DNA from: Chryseobacterium sp. SORGH_AS_0447
GTDB lineage: Bacteria > Bacteroidota > Bacteroidia > Flavobacteriales > Weeksellaceae
DNA: 64,000 bases
Reading direction: 5' to 3'
NCBI RefSeq assembly: GCF_030818695.1
Contig: NZ_JAUTAR010000001.1
Coordinates: 496,001 to 560,000 of the forward strand
Shown: positions 53,146 to 62,079 of the stretch, in pieces
Numbering within the stretch: the stretch's first letter is position 1
Layout of the letters: each line of letters opens with the position of its first letter
Position numbers and translations under genes: made by a program
The notes under the pieces: generated by a model
Database searches by the model: none
Seen by the model: the letters and a program-made list of their open reading frames with translations, nothing else
What the model was told of the DNA's origin: nothing

Positions 53146-53496
53146 ATGTTAACAGATCAGGAAATGCTAGCTATAGCAGAACGTTATTTGAAAAGCAGAG
53201 CAGAACATTTTGGAGGATCGGATATTGAAGTAGTAATATTAAATGATCGTACTATTAAAAAACCTTATGGAAATATTTACGACTATCAGTCAAAAGAATT
53301 TCTTTTAACAGGAAATCTTAGTAAAACATTAGTAGGTAATGCCTCTTTTTTAGTGGAAAAAAGAATAGGTAGAGTAGTTCAATTTGGTACTGCAGGAATA
53401 TTAGAAAAACAACTAGAAGCCTATGAAAATGGAACATTAGTCACAGCCTTAGACACTTATTGGTACCCTGATGAAGACCGTTTCGATTATCAATAA
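53146..53496 (+). CDS. Imm35/YrhB-like immunity protein, copy 2
   Basis: A 116-residue protein, intact (MLTDQEMLAIAERYLKSRAE), with the same layout as copy 1 and the ending TYWYPDEDRFDYQ that both share. It differs from copy 1 by many substitutions, so the duplication is not recent. It lies downstream of a terminator and probably has its own promoter, though I see no clear consensus. No cognate toxin domain is directly upstream. Confidence 0.75.
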   Translation: MLTDQEMLAIAERYLKSRAEHFGGSDIEVVILNDRTIKKPYGNIYDYQSKEFLLTGNLSKTLVGNASFLVEKRIGRVVQFGTAGILEKQLEAYENGTLVTALDTYWYPDEDRFDYQ

Positions 53497-53609
53497 TTGA
53501 TATTTTCTTTCTCATTCCAGAGCTTTAAAATTTTCCTTAAACCTTTCTTATCCGAAACATATCATCCCACAACCCACCTCCCAACCCACTTTTTACCCTA
53601 CCTTTGAAT

Positions 53610-53983
53610 ATGAAAAAATTGGAATCAAGAGAAGATATTGAGCTTTTGGTGAATTCGTTTTACGATAAAGTCGTTAAGGAGATCGGCTTTTTCTTTAATG
53701 AGGTCGCCAGAGTAGACTGGAATAAACATTTGCCGAAGATGTATGCGTTCTGGGAATCGGTTCTGTTTGGGCAGATGTCGTATAAAGGAAACCCGATGGG
53801 TGCGCATTTCCCGATCAATGAGATCCGGGCGATGGAGCAGAAGCATTTTGACCGTTGGCTGAAGCTTTGGACGGCCACCGTTGAAGAGCATTTCGCCGGG
53901 AAAATGCGGATCTGGCAATTTATAAAGCAGAAAACATCGCCAAACTGATGGCCTTTAAAATGGACCTGGCCCGAAGGCTGTAA
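53610..53983 (+). pseudogene. Group III truncated haemoglobin, frameshifted near the C-terminus
   Basis: The open frame (KLESREDIELLVNSFYDKV, then HLPKMYAFWESVLFGQMSYK) is a group III truncated haemoglobin, a heme protein that binds oxygen or nitric oxide. The frame from 53,610 runs to 53,948 but ends FAGKMRIWQFIKQKTSPN, unlike the family. A one-base shift at GGG (53,898-53,900) gives NADLAIYKAENIAKLMAFKM and LARRL before a stop at 53,983, the normal ending. So a G is missing from what should be GGGG. It is a recent mutation or a sequencing error. Confidence 0.8.
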
Positions 53984-54079
53984 GGGTTTAAGGTTTTGAG
54001 TTCAAGGTTTAAAGTTTAAAATTGAATTTAATATTGGGTTGAAGTTGTTATTAAGAAACGTAAATTCAGCTGTATTTAA

Positions 54080-54320
54080 TTTATACCTTTGATAATACTG
54101 ACAAGAGAAACTTCCAGCATCCCGCTTCTTTCTTCCAGCCGTTATCTGATTTCGGATTCGCATTATTCAAAACGGTCGACAGTGATCTTAACCGAAAAAC
54201 CTCCAACACCCAGCTTCCTTCTTCCAGCTTATTGATTTGATTTCTACTTCGGATTCAAAATATTCAAGACGGCCGGCAGTGATCTTCACCGAGAACCTTC
54301 CAGCATCCAGCTTCCCTCTT
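54080..54320. repeat. Cluster of CATCCAGCTTCC-type direct repeats
   Basis: Three units of about 95 bases (from about 54,110, 54,200 and 54,295) with CTTCCAGCATCC or a variant, GCTTCCTTCTTCCAGC, and TGATTTC-x-TTCGGATTC followed by ACGGYCGRCAGTGATCTT. The last unit is partial and reaches the end of the antiporter gene. It fills the 335-base gap 53984-54318. The complement (GGCTGGATG) recurs at 3,366-3,400. Confidence 0.7.
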
Positions 54321-55389
54321 AAGGCACAATCACTGTGAAAATATAAGCCGCCAGGTTCACCAACAATACGGTTCCGTAAAGTACGTTTGTTTTTCCGCGG
54401 CTTAAGGAGAGCATCACGATAAATACCGAAAGCGAAAGCAGGATCACATCTTTTTTATCCAGCCCCAAGACCAATGGGATATCGTAAAGGATGCAGACCA
54501 CGGAAACCGCAGGAATTGTCAGGCCGATACTTGCCAGTGCAGAACCCAGCGCGAGGTTAAGGCTCGACTGGATCTGGTTGTTGCGCGCCGCCCGGATTGC
54601 TGCAACTCCTTCCGGAAGCAATACGACCGCTGCAATGATAACGCCGACCAACGATTTCGGAGCGCCGAAGCTCTGTACCATGTCTTCAATGGTGGACGAT
54701 AGCCCTTTGGCCATCACCACAACAATAGCCAGGCAGATCACTAAAAATACAAAACTGATCGTTGTTTTTTTAACGGAAGGAGTATAGTTTTCTTCAGGAT
54801 GCTCTTCCGGTACAATGAAATAATTCCGGTGTCTGACCGTCTGAACCATGAGAAAAACCCCATAAATTACCAGGCAGGCAATGGACACAAAAATCAGCTG
54901 CGCCTGGTTGTAAAAAGGACCATTAATGCTTGAGGTGAAATTGGGTAACACCAGCGTCAAAATCAAAATCGAAACAATACTCACCAGATACGTGGTGGCA
55001 GAAGTCCTCGCAAAGAACTGTTCGTAATATTTTACCCCGCCGACCAGGATACAGATCCCCAAGATCCCGTTCAGGATGAGCATCACCGCTGCAAAAACGG
55101 TATCTCTTGCCAAGGTAATGGCCTGATCACCTCCGGCGACCATCAGGGAAATAATCAAAGCAACTTCGAGAATGGTGATGCACAGGGCCAGGATAATCGT
55201 TCCGAAAGGTTCCCCGACTTTATGCGCAACCACCTCCGCGTGATGAACTGCCGACAGGACACTTCCCGTCAGCAATATCCCGGCAATCACGTCAAACAGG
55301 ACGCCGGTTCCCATCAGTCCGGAAAAATAATAACCTACGGCCAAAAGGGGAAAAATGTACGTATAATGTAAGAATTCTTTTAATTTCAT
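54319..55389 (-). CDS. chaA: ChaA-type calcium/proton antiporter
   Basis: A 356-residue polytopic membrane protein from the preferred start MKLKEFLHYTYIFPLLAVGY (55,389); nine residues upstream are unlikely. The two alpha-repeats of the Ca2+/cation exchanger family are seen as GEPFGTIILALCITILEVAL (about 59-78) and LLPEGVAAIRAARNNQIQSS (about 258-277), each with the acidic residue for ion binding. It should export Ca2+ (or Na+) in exchange for protons. Confidence 0.88.
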   Translation of the reverse strand: MKLKEFLHYTYIFPLLAVGYYFSGLMGTGVLFDVIAGILLTGSVLSAVHHAEVVAHKVGEPFGTIILALCITILEVALIISLMVAGGDQAITLARDTVFAAVMLILNGILGICILVGGVKYYEQFFARTSATTYLVSIVSILILTLVLPNFTSSINGPFYNQAQLIFVSIACLVIYGVFLMVQTVRHRNYFIVPEEHPEENYTPSVKKTTISFVFLVICLAIVVVMAKGLSSTIEDMVQSFGAPKSLVGVIIAAVVLLPEGVAAIRAARNNQIQSSLNLALGSALASIGLTIPAVSVVCILYDIPLVLGLDKKDVILLSLSVFIVMLSLSRGKTNVLYGTVLLVNLAAYIFTVIVP

Positions 55390-55613
55390 AAGCATCTGTA
55401 AAATACGAAAAATCAATGGTTTTTAAAATATCAAAAGGAAATATTCATAAAAACTTATTTCATTTACTGAGGATTATAAAACCAGTAAAAGGAGAAGGCA
55501 TAAAATTAAAAATCTGAGATTTTTAAAAACTTTTGTACGCTTTCCAAGACAAGAAGCATTCAGCTTTTTATGCGGTATGAATATCTTTTGTAACTGTTCT
55601 GGTTAAAAAAGCA

Positions 55614-55952
55614 TCAGTGTGGCCACAGATAAAAGTCCTGCAGGTCTGTTAGCATATGAAGCAGGAGCCCGATACCGACAATCCTGATATTTCCTTTGAA
55701 AAACAGCATCAAAAAATACACCGCAATAGCATAATAAGAATGCAGAAAATGAAATCCCACACTCGCCCGGTCCGGATCGAAAATCGGATCTGCCAAAAGA
55801 TGATCGAGATCCACCAGCATGGTGGCCAGCAGGATCAGGTAAACCTTTTTCCAATGTTTCCGGTAAAAGACCAGGGCAATAAATACCGGAAAAACGAAAT
55901 GCAGGAAATAATGTGTACAGGTTCTGAGTAAAGCAATATCTGAAGAATCCAT
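55614..55952 (-). CDS. DUF6122 family membrane protein
   Basis: A 112-residue protein with three hydrophobic segments and a run of His/Asp residues (LVDLDHLLADPIFDPDRASV about 46-65, GFHFLHSYYA, LLHMLTDLQDFYLW). This is the DUF6122 pattern; a metal-dependent membrane-bound hydrolase-like role is only a guess. It is alone, with 197 bases (55417-55613) of featureless AT-rich DNA before the antiporter gene. Confidence 0.75.
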   Translation of the reverse strand: MDSSDIALLRTCTHYFLHFVFPVFIALVFYRKHWKKVYLILLATMLVDLDHLLADPIFDPDRASVGFHFLHSYYAIAVYFLMLFFKGNIRIVGIGLLLHMLTDLQDFYLWPH

Positions 55953-56050
55953 ATCTCTGAGTTTTTAAAACATTTAATGTGCACAATATCTGAAATGAGT
56001 TTTCTTTTTGTGACTACTTTAATTACATAAAATTTGAACGGCCTTTCTTT

Positions 56051-57277
56051 TTACGGCCTTAAAATCAGCGGAACCCTGTCTTTTTTAAATTGTAATTTTA
56101 CATAATAATCCTGATTGCGGTTGCCATAAAAAATATATTCTAACCCAGAAATCATTTTCCTTTCTGCAGGAGACAACGTTTTCACCGTAGCAAGCAATAA
56201 CGGATTGTTTTTTACGAAAATATAACTGGCTTTCAGCTCCGGCGGCAATGATACAGGTCTCCGGGTTGATCTTATGCTGATTCCGGTTTTATCTTTTGTG
56301 ATAATGTTTGGCTGAAAGGGGATAGCGGTAAACTGATTTTGTACATTGATCCATTTCCTGTTATAAAAGTCCTGCATCGTTTTCTCCGGATCTGTACTTT
56401 TCAAAGCCAGTGCGTAATTCGGCTGTACGATCTTTTGCACAGTCTTTTTCTCAGTTTCATTAAAATTATCATCATAACCGTAGGTGATAATCGTGTCATT
56501 CACCTGTTCGAGCTGTGCCGCAGCCTGGACATGTTGAATTCCTGAAGTTCCGGTAATGCCGGTACTGAAAAGCCGCTCGATATGGGTGATGTTCTCTGCA
56601 TCCAGTTCGGCATCGAGAAAAGTAATTCTGTTTTCAATTCCTGAAATAACCTGGTTGAAATTCTGTGGAATAAGACTGTTCGTGATCTCAATATCATTTT
56701 CATGGATATCAATCGAAAAATTATGCGTTCGCGTTCCTGAAATAAAAGAAATGCTTCCCGTACTGCCATCGATAAAAGAGCCGGCCTGAAAATCATTCTT
56801 TCCAGAATCCACAGAACCGGGTATGCTTTGAAAAGCTGCATCTGAAGTTCCGGCAATACAGTTTTCTTCGGTAATCATCACGAAAAGAAATTCTTTCTTA
56901 AATACATTTTTCCTTGTACGGATAAATTTCTGCTGTTTCAGGTAGCTGAAAAGTTCCTGCTGATCCTTAATCTCAAATACACTGTACCACTGGGAAATAG
57001 GAGTGTCCTTTAGATGAAAGACCTGTATAAAATCGGGAATTTTCAATCCTGTTGTAGGGATGGAAGCAGGAACCTTTCTATCCCTCTTTTGCCTCCACTG
57101 GGAAGGGTGCGTCAGAAACTCTGAAATATATTGCCGGGTAAGCTTTTTCGTATCCACCAAGACCAGGATATCCGTATTTTTCGGGACATATTTCAAGGTC
57201 TTGTTTTGATGGTACAATGCGAAATAAACCGTTGCTGCAATCAGAAGGGTAGCGAAAGCAATATATTTCTTTTTCAT
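56051..57277 (-). CDS. Secreted/anchored protein of unknown function
   Basis: A 408-residue protein with an N-terminal hydrophobic segment (KKKYIAFATLLIAATVYFAL) that is either an uncleaved signal or an anchor. It shows repeated lines of the type VPKNTDILVLVDTKKLTRQY (about 31-50), which resembles the beginning of its upstream neighbour's KLPKDALFYMEINGKQL. That suggests two related extracytoplasmic proteins. The start ATG shares a base with the stop of the upstream gene (TGATG), so it is translated by coupling. Confidence 0.7.
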   Translation of the reverse strand: MKKKYIAFATLLIAATVYFALYHQNKTLKYVPKNTDILVLVDTKKLTRQYISEFLTHPSQWRQKRDRKVPASIPTTGLKIPDFIQVFHLKDTPISQWYSVFEIKDQQELFSYLKQQKFIRTRKNVFKKEFLFVMITEENCIAGTSDAAFQSIPGSVDSGKNDFQAGSFIDGSTGSISFISGTRTHNFSIDIHENDIEITNSLIPQNFNQVISGIENRITFLDAELDAENITHIERLFSTGITGTSGIQHVQAAAQLEQVNDTIITYGYDDNFNETEKKTVQKIVQPNYALALKSTDPEKTMQDFYNRKWINVQNQFTAIPFQPNIITKDKTGISIRSTRRPVSLPPELKASYIFVKNNPLLLATVKTLSPAERKMISGLEYIFYGNRNQDYYVKLQFKKDRVPLILRP

Positions 57278-59328
57278 CAGAGAACCGGTACTTTCTTTTC
57301 GGATTCGTTGATTTTGTAGATCTCGTCGAACAGGTCGAAGAAATACATCAGGCTGTTTTCAGAAGAATTCCGGATCCGGTAATCGATTTCGGTCTGGATC
57401 TTTTCGCCTTTTGCCTCTGTCCGGAAATAAACCTCGCCGACATTTCTCCGGATCAGATCAAGCGTTTTTCTTTGTGGAACACTTTTAAACTCTTTTTCAA
57501 GGCCTGTTAAAAGCTTTTGCATATCGAACCGGCCGGATAAAGGATATTTAGCGGAATCTTTTGCCCAGTTTTTCGAGATCTCAGACTGGCTTTTCGGCTG
57601 CATATTGTCCGGTGATGAGGTAACATAAACGATACCGTCCTTCACCATAAAAAACAGCTGATCGAAATATCCCGTACTTTTTTCGTCTTTAAAAGAATAC
57701 AGACCACCGTTTTTAGAAAAGTTTTTAGACGTTTTCTTATTGGTCGTCAGCAGCGTAAAGATGCGGTTCCAGTAGCCTTCATTTTCCGTTGCAAAAGCAA
57801 AAGTGAAATCGGGCATTACCACTTCTTTGGTTTTGGTCACTTCTTTCTCATTGTATTCGTCATCGTATTCGAAATCAGTATATTCCACGGTTTTGGATTT
57901 CAGTTCGTTCAGAACAAAAATTCCGTTTCCGGGTGCAATCTTGGTAATCGCTTCCTCATCCAGGACGATCTTCATCGTTTCCATAATCAATTCACTTTCG
58001 TTCTGATAATCAGTGTCTCCGGAATCTTTCAGGAAGGTGTACAGCATATCGAAATATTTGCTTCCGTCGACATTCATGGAGTAGTAGCCTACACTTTTAT
58101 CGTTGATGAGGGCTGCCAGCTTTTTGTTCTTCTTTCCTTTGTACACCGCGGCAACGCTTTTCTGAACATCAGGATTTTTGTGCTGATAATTGTTGACCAG
58201 CCTTATCTTATCCTTATCAAAATACAGGTTGTATGAATAATTGGAGTTGTATAATGTAGAGATAAACGGCCCAAATTCATATCGTTTCATCATCTTTCCG
58301 TACAATCCGTTATTTACGATTTTTCCGTAATCGGTGTAGACAAAAACATCAGAGGCTCCGTCACGGTAAGCCGTCATTTCCTTCGGTACATCAAGCTCCA
58401 GGCTGGAATTGAAGTACTCGTCAAAAGACTGTTCCGCCAGTTTTCTTACGATTTTAAATTTTTCAATGTCGATGGAGTCCAGTTCCTTCTGAAAGGCCGC
58501 TTCTTCTTCAGGATCTTCTTCAGGGTCCTCCAAAATTGGCGGCGGAAGGGCTTCTTCCTCTTTCTCAGAATAATTCTTATCGGTGGATCCTTTCTTTTCT
58601 TCCGGATACTGATGGTGCTTTTCAAGATATTTGATATCCTTCTGCATTCTGGCAATTTCTGCATTGTTCTCCCTGATCTCTTCTTTCAGGGTCTTAATAT
58701 CCTCTTTCAGGTATCCGATCTCCTCTTTGTAATCAAAAGCCTTTTCGACATACGCACTGTCCATTTCCGGTCCGGCAGATAAGCTGTCCATAGTGATAGC
58801 TGCAACGCTGTCGATTATTGCTGCTGCACTATCAACCACGGTTTCATCTTCCCAATTGTATGGTTTATTATAATTAATCATCTTCAGGACTGCACGGTTG
58901 CCGTTCCAGGCGATGAAAACATCGTTATCCAGACTTACGTAAGAATATTTGCCTTTTTTGGTAATTTCCAGCCCTTCCTTTTTCGTGGAATGGATGAACT
59001 CCTGGAATTTCTCCTGATTATCCAGAATGAAATGAGCCGTATACATCTGCACGGAATCGTTGAACGCAGCATAGTGGTATTGAGGCGCATCGTATTTAAT
59101 TCCTGTTTTTGAATAGTCTGTCCAGGTCGGCTTTTTATTTTTTTTGGTAACTTCCTGCAGGAAAGGATTGAATTTTTCCCAGTTTACCTTTTTATCCAAC
59201 TGTTTCCCGTTGATTTCCATATAAAAAAGGGCATCTTTCGGAAGCTTCATGCTTTGCTGTGCAAAAACGGATGTTACTCCAACGAACAGGAAAATAAAGA
59301 TTTGTATTTTTTGTAAAACAGATTTCAT
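57277..59328 (-). CDS. Large secreted protein (DUF4836-like)
   Basis: A 683-residue protein with a signal peptide (MKSVLQKIQIFIFLFVGVTSVFAQ). The start LPKDALFYMEINGKQLDKK (about 30-48) is the repeat-like opening also seen in the downstream gene. Residues 180-260 are highly charged, helical and Glu-rich (DIKTLKEEIRENNAEIARMQ), followed by an acidic Pro-rich region. The rest is beta-rich. I think of DUF4836 but am not sure. It is the sixth gene of the hflX operon. Confidence 0.65.
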   Translation of the reverse strand: MKSVLQKIQIFIFLFVGVTSVFAQQSMKLPKDALFYMEINGKQLDKKVNWEKFNPFLQEVTKKNKKPTWTDYSKTGIKYDAPQYHYAAFNDSVQMYTAHFILDNQEKFQEFIHSTKKEGLEITKKGKYSYVSLDNDVFIAWNGNRAVLKMINYNKPYNWEDETVVDSAAAIIDSVAAITMDSLSAGPEMDSAYVEKAFDYKEEIGYLKEDIKTLKEEIRENNAEIARMQKDIKYLEKHHQYPEEKKGSTDKNYSEKEEEALPPPILEDPEEDPEEEAAFQKELDSIDIEKFKIVRKLAEQSFDEYFNSSLELDVPKEMTAYRDGASDVFVYTDYGKIVNNGLYGKMMKRYEFGPFISTLYNSNYSYNLYFDKDKIRLVNNYQHKNPDVQKSVAAVYKGKKNKKLAALINDKSVGYYSMNVDGSKYFDMLYTFLKDSGDTDYQNESELIMETMKIVLDEEAITKIAPGNGIFVLNELKSKTVEYTDFEYDDEYNEKEVTKTKEVVMPDFTFAFATENEGYWNRIFTLLTTNKKTSKNFSKNGGLYSFKDEKSTGYFDQLFFMVKDGIVYVTSSPDNMQPKSQSEISKNWAKDSAKYPLSGRFDMQKLLTGLEKEFKSVPQRKTLDLIRRNVGEVYFRTEAKGEKIQTEIDYRIRNSSENSLMYFFDLFDEIYKINESEKKVPVL

Positions 59329-59341
59329 GGTTGTGATGGGT

Positions 59342-60010
59342 TTATTGGAAGAGGATGGTATTCTGTATTTGTTTTTTCTGAAAAATCAGATCGAGAACAG
59401 GAGTTTCCAGTTTAACGGCTTTTCTGTTAGGCGAAAGCGAATACGCGGCATTGCTCTGAGATTTGATGGCATTCTCAAACTGCAGGACGGAAATGTATCG
59501 GGCATCATTGAAGATTTCCTTATCGGCCTTGCTCATTTTATCATAATCGCTTTTAAAAGTGCTGATTTTGTTTCGGGTAAAAGATTTACCGGTTAGGTTC
59601 TGGCTGTAAATCCGGGTCGGCACCATTTTGCCGATAATGTTCTTTGCTTTGAGCTGTTCCAGCCCGGCATTGATGTTTTCGATTTTTTTAAAATTACAGC
59701 TCAGCTTGATGATATAATTGTTAAAATCAACGGACGTTTTCACATCCGAAATTCCCGGCGTGGCTTTGAAAATACGGGCAGCTTCGTTTATCTTCGCTTC
59801 AATTTCCGGCCTTTTCGGAACTTTTTTTCCGTTAATCGTCTCCATTTTTGAAATGGAAGCGAGTCTTGTTTTGCTCTTGCTGGCGTTAAGGATCACCGTG
59901 TATTCCCCGGTGCCGTCTGCTTTTACGTTTACTTTTTCTAAAATATCGAAACAGCTGGTCAGCAGTAAGAATGGCAGCAGCAGGAAAAGATGTTTAATGA
60001 AATTTTTCAT
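59342..60010 (-). CDS. Lipoprotein of unknown function
   Basis: A 222-residue lipoprotein: signal MKNFIKHLFLLLPFLLLTSC with lipobox Cys at about residue 20. The mature protein is a mix of Lys and hydrophobic residues (VNVKADGTGEYTVILNASKS, RIFKATPGISDVKTSVDFNN) with no known domain. It lies 13-14 bases from both neighbours, so it is part of one operon with the two secreted proteins downstream; the three may act together. Confidence 0.7.
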   Translation of the reverse strand: MKNFIKHLFLLLPFLLLTSCFDILEKVNVKADGTGEYTVILNASKSKTRLASISKMETINGKKVPKRPEIEAKINEAARIFKATPGISDVKTSVDFNNYIIKLSCNFKKIENINAGLEQLKAKNIIGKMVPTRIYSQNLTGKSFTRNKISTFKSDYDKMSKADKEIFNDARYISVLQFENAIKSQSNAAYSLSPNRKAVKLETPVLDLIFQKKQIQNTILFQ

Positions 60011-60024
60011 AATGGTTTTAATTT

Positions 60025-60759
60025 TCAGATCCGGCTTTTTAAATAATCCTGCTGCAAGTTTTCGTCCAGCTTTTCAATGGCATATCTCAGGCAGGTCCTT
60101 GGCATATCTTTGTAATATTTGTTTAAGTAATCGATGAGTTCCTTTTCGTTTTTCTGTCCCATTTCACGGAGGAGCCAGCCGTTGGCTTTGTGCATCAGGT
60201 CATGAGGGTGTTTCAGATTGCGGGTAACAAACTCCTTCGTCAGTTCAAAAGAACCCTTTTTTATATGATGCATCGTTCCCACTACAGCTATCCTTTTGTG
60301 CCACATTTCATCAGATCCGGAAAGTTTTCTTAATAAGTCTTCCTGCTGATTTTCAAAGCAGTACTGCCCCAATATTTTATAACAGCTTGAATCTACCAGG
60401 TCCCAGTTGTTGATGTATGGAAGATGGTTCAGATAAAATTCAACAATTTCATACTGATCTTCCTTGTCCTTTGTTTTTTCAAATTTTAAAATTAAAATGA
60501 AAAGCGCGGTCAGCCGGTGCTCATGATATTCTGAAGAAAGAAGGGTACTTAATTCTTCCAATGAAACCTTTGCATAGAATTCTTTCGCCACCAATCGTTG
60601 ATCAGGGACTTTCACTCCCAGGAACAAGTCGCCTTCGCCATATTCTCCTTTTCCCGTTTTAAAGAACTTTGGAAAAAACGCAGCTTTTTCAGGTACGGAA
60701 AGAATAGCCAGTGCTTCTTTTATTTCTTGAATTGCAGAATTTGTTTCAGGGTAAGACAT
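60025..60759 (-). CDS. DNA alkylation repair protein (AlkD-like)
   Basis: A 244-residue protein built from HEAT-like helical repeats, of the AlkC/AlkD DNA-glycosylase superfamily. Recognised by FKTGKGEYGEGDLFLGVKVP (about 29-48) with PDQRLVAKEF, the helical stretch LNHLPYINNWDLVDSSCYKI (about 129-148) and DLMHKANGWLLREMGQKNEK. It should remove alkylated purines. It starts 14 bases after the antiporter gene. Confidence 0.85.
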   Translation of the reverse strand: MSYPETNSAIQEIKEALAILSVPEKAAFFPKFFKTGKGEYGEGDLFLGVKVPDQRLVAKEFYAKVSLEELSTLLSSEYHEHRLTALFILILKFEKTKDKEDQYEIVEFYLNHLPYINNWDLVDSSCYKILGQYCFENQQEDLLRKLSGSDEMWHKRIAVVGTMHHIKKGSFELTKEFVTRNLKHPHDLMHKANGWLLREMGQKNEKELIDYLNKYYKDMPRTCLRYAIEKLDENLQQDYLKSRI

Positions 60760-60773
60760 TGATTACTATATAA

Positions 60774-62054
60774 TTATTTATCTTCTTTTAAAGCAACGCT
60801 TCCCAGTTTTTCTTCTTCGATGGCAATTTTATTCGGATTGGCAACTTTTGCAATGGTAAGTCCTTGAACGATAATGGAAAATACCACTACGCAATACGTA
60901 ATGCTTAAAATAATCTCACTGTATTCGTTTTTGGGAACAGACATCGCCAGCGCAATAGAAACCCCGCCCCGGATTCCGCCCCACACCAGAACTTTAACGG
61001 TCTGTGGGCTGAAGGTCCGTTTCATAAATTTCGTAGGCCCCCAGATCGAAATGACTCTGGCCAGCAGCACAATCACAATGGCAACCAACCCCGGAAGGAC
61101 AAAATGACTTAAGTCTTTGATCATCAATAACTCAAAACCGATAAACAGGAACAGCACCGCATTGAGAATTTCATCGATCAGTTCCCAGAATTTAATCAGG
61201 TAATCCTGAGTGATTGATTTCATTTTAAACTTAACGCTGAAATTACCCATGAACAGTCCCGCAGCAACCATGGTCAACGGTCCGGAAATATGCATCTGCC
61301 GGGCAATAAGATATCCTCCCATTACTACGGAAAGCGTTACCAGCACGGAAATAATATAATCATCCACCTCACGCATCAGCCTGGATGTAACCCAGCCCAG
61401 TATAATTCCCAGCAACAGCCCTCCGCCGGCTTCTTTCAGCAGCAGAAGCCCTATACTTTCAAGCCCTAAATCCACCTGCTCGCCAATGGCCAGCTGGAGA
61501 ACTACCGAAAAGATCACTACGGCCATCCCATCGTTAAACAGCGATTCCCCGGCGACTTTTGTTTCCAGCGACTTTGATACATTAGCCTGCTTCAGAATAC
61601 TTAAAACCGCCACAGGATCGGTAGGCGAAATTAAAGCTCCGAAGAGAAGGCAATAGATAAAAGGTAAATGGATTCCTAAGAAGGGGAGAAGGTAAAACAT
61701 GCCAAATCCAACCACAAAAGTGGAAATAAGTACGCCGACTGTCGAAAAAATCACCACCGGCCGAAACTGTTCCTTAAGGTCGTCCAAGTTGATGTGGATC
61801 CCTCCTGCAAACAGCAGGAAATTAAGCATGGCGCCCATCAGGACTTCGGTAAAGTCGATGCCGGTCATCAGGTTGTGGAGGTGCCCGTAGGTTTTCGGTA
61901 AAACCGTTTCCCCGAACGAAACCAGAAATATGGAAACCACAATCGCGATCACCATAATCCCGATCGTACTCGGAAGTTTAAGAAATCTGTAGTTAAGGTA
62001 TGAAAATATGGATGCTAGAACGATAAGAGCTGAAAATGAATAATATAATTCCAC
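60774..62054 (-). CDS. CPA1-type cation:proton antiporter (NhaP-like)
   Basis: A 426-residue protein with about 12 membrane segments. The ion site is seen in ALISPTDPVAVLSIL (about 140-154), VAGESLFNDGMAVVIFSVVL (about 167-186) and WGGIRGGVSIALAMSVP (about 360-376), all typical of the CPA1 Na+/H+ family. It exchanges Na+ (or K+) for H+ across the inner membrane. It is followed within 14 bases by the AlkD-like gene. Confidence 0.92.
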   Translation of the reverse strand: MELYYSFSALIVLASIFSYLNYRFLKLPSTIGIMVIAIVVSIFLVSFGETVLPKTYGHLHNLMTGIDFTEVLMGAMLNFLLFAGGIHINLDDLKEQFRPVVIFSTVGVLISTFVVGFGMFYLLPFLGIHLPFIYCLLFGALISPTDPVAVLSILKQANVSKSLETKVAGESLFNDGMAVVIFSVVLQLAIGEQVDLGLESIGLLLLKEAGGGLLLGIILGWVTSRLMREVDDYIISVLVTLSVVMGGYLIARQMHISGPLTMVAAGLFMGNFSVKFKMKSITQDYLIKFWELIDEILNAVLFLFIGFELLMIKDLSHFVLPGLVAIVIVLLARVISIWGPTKFMKRTFSPQTVKVLVWGGIRGGVSIALAMSVPKNEYSEIILSITYCVVVFSIIVQGLTIAKVANPNKIAIEEEKLGSVALKEDK

Positions 62055-62079
62055 TAAGCTGTTTTTTTAGTTTAATTTT

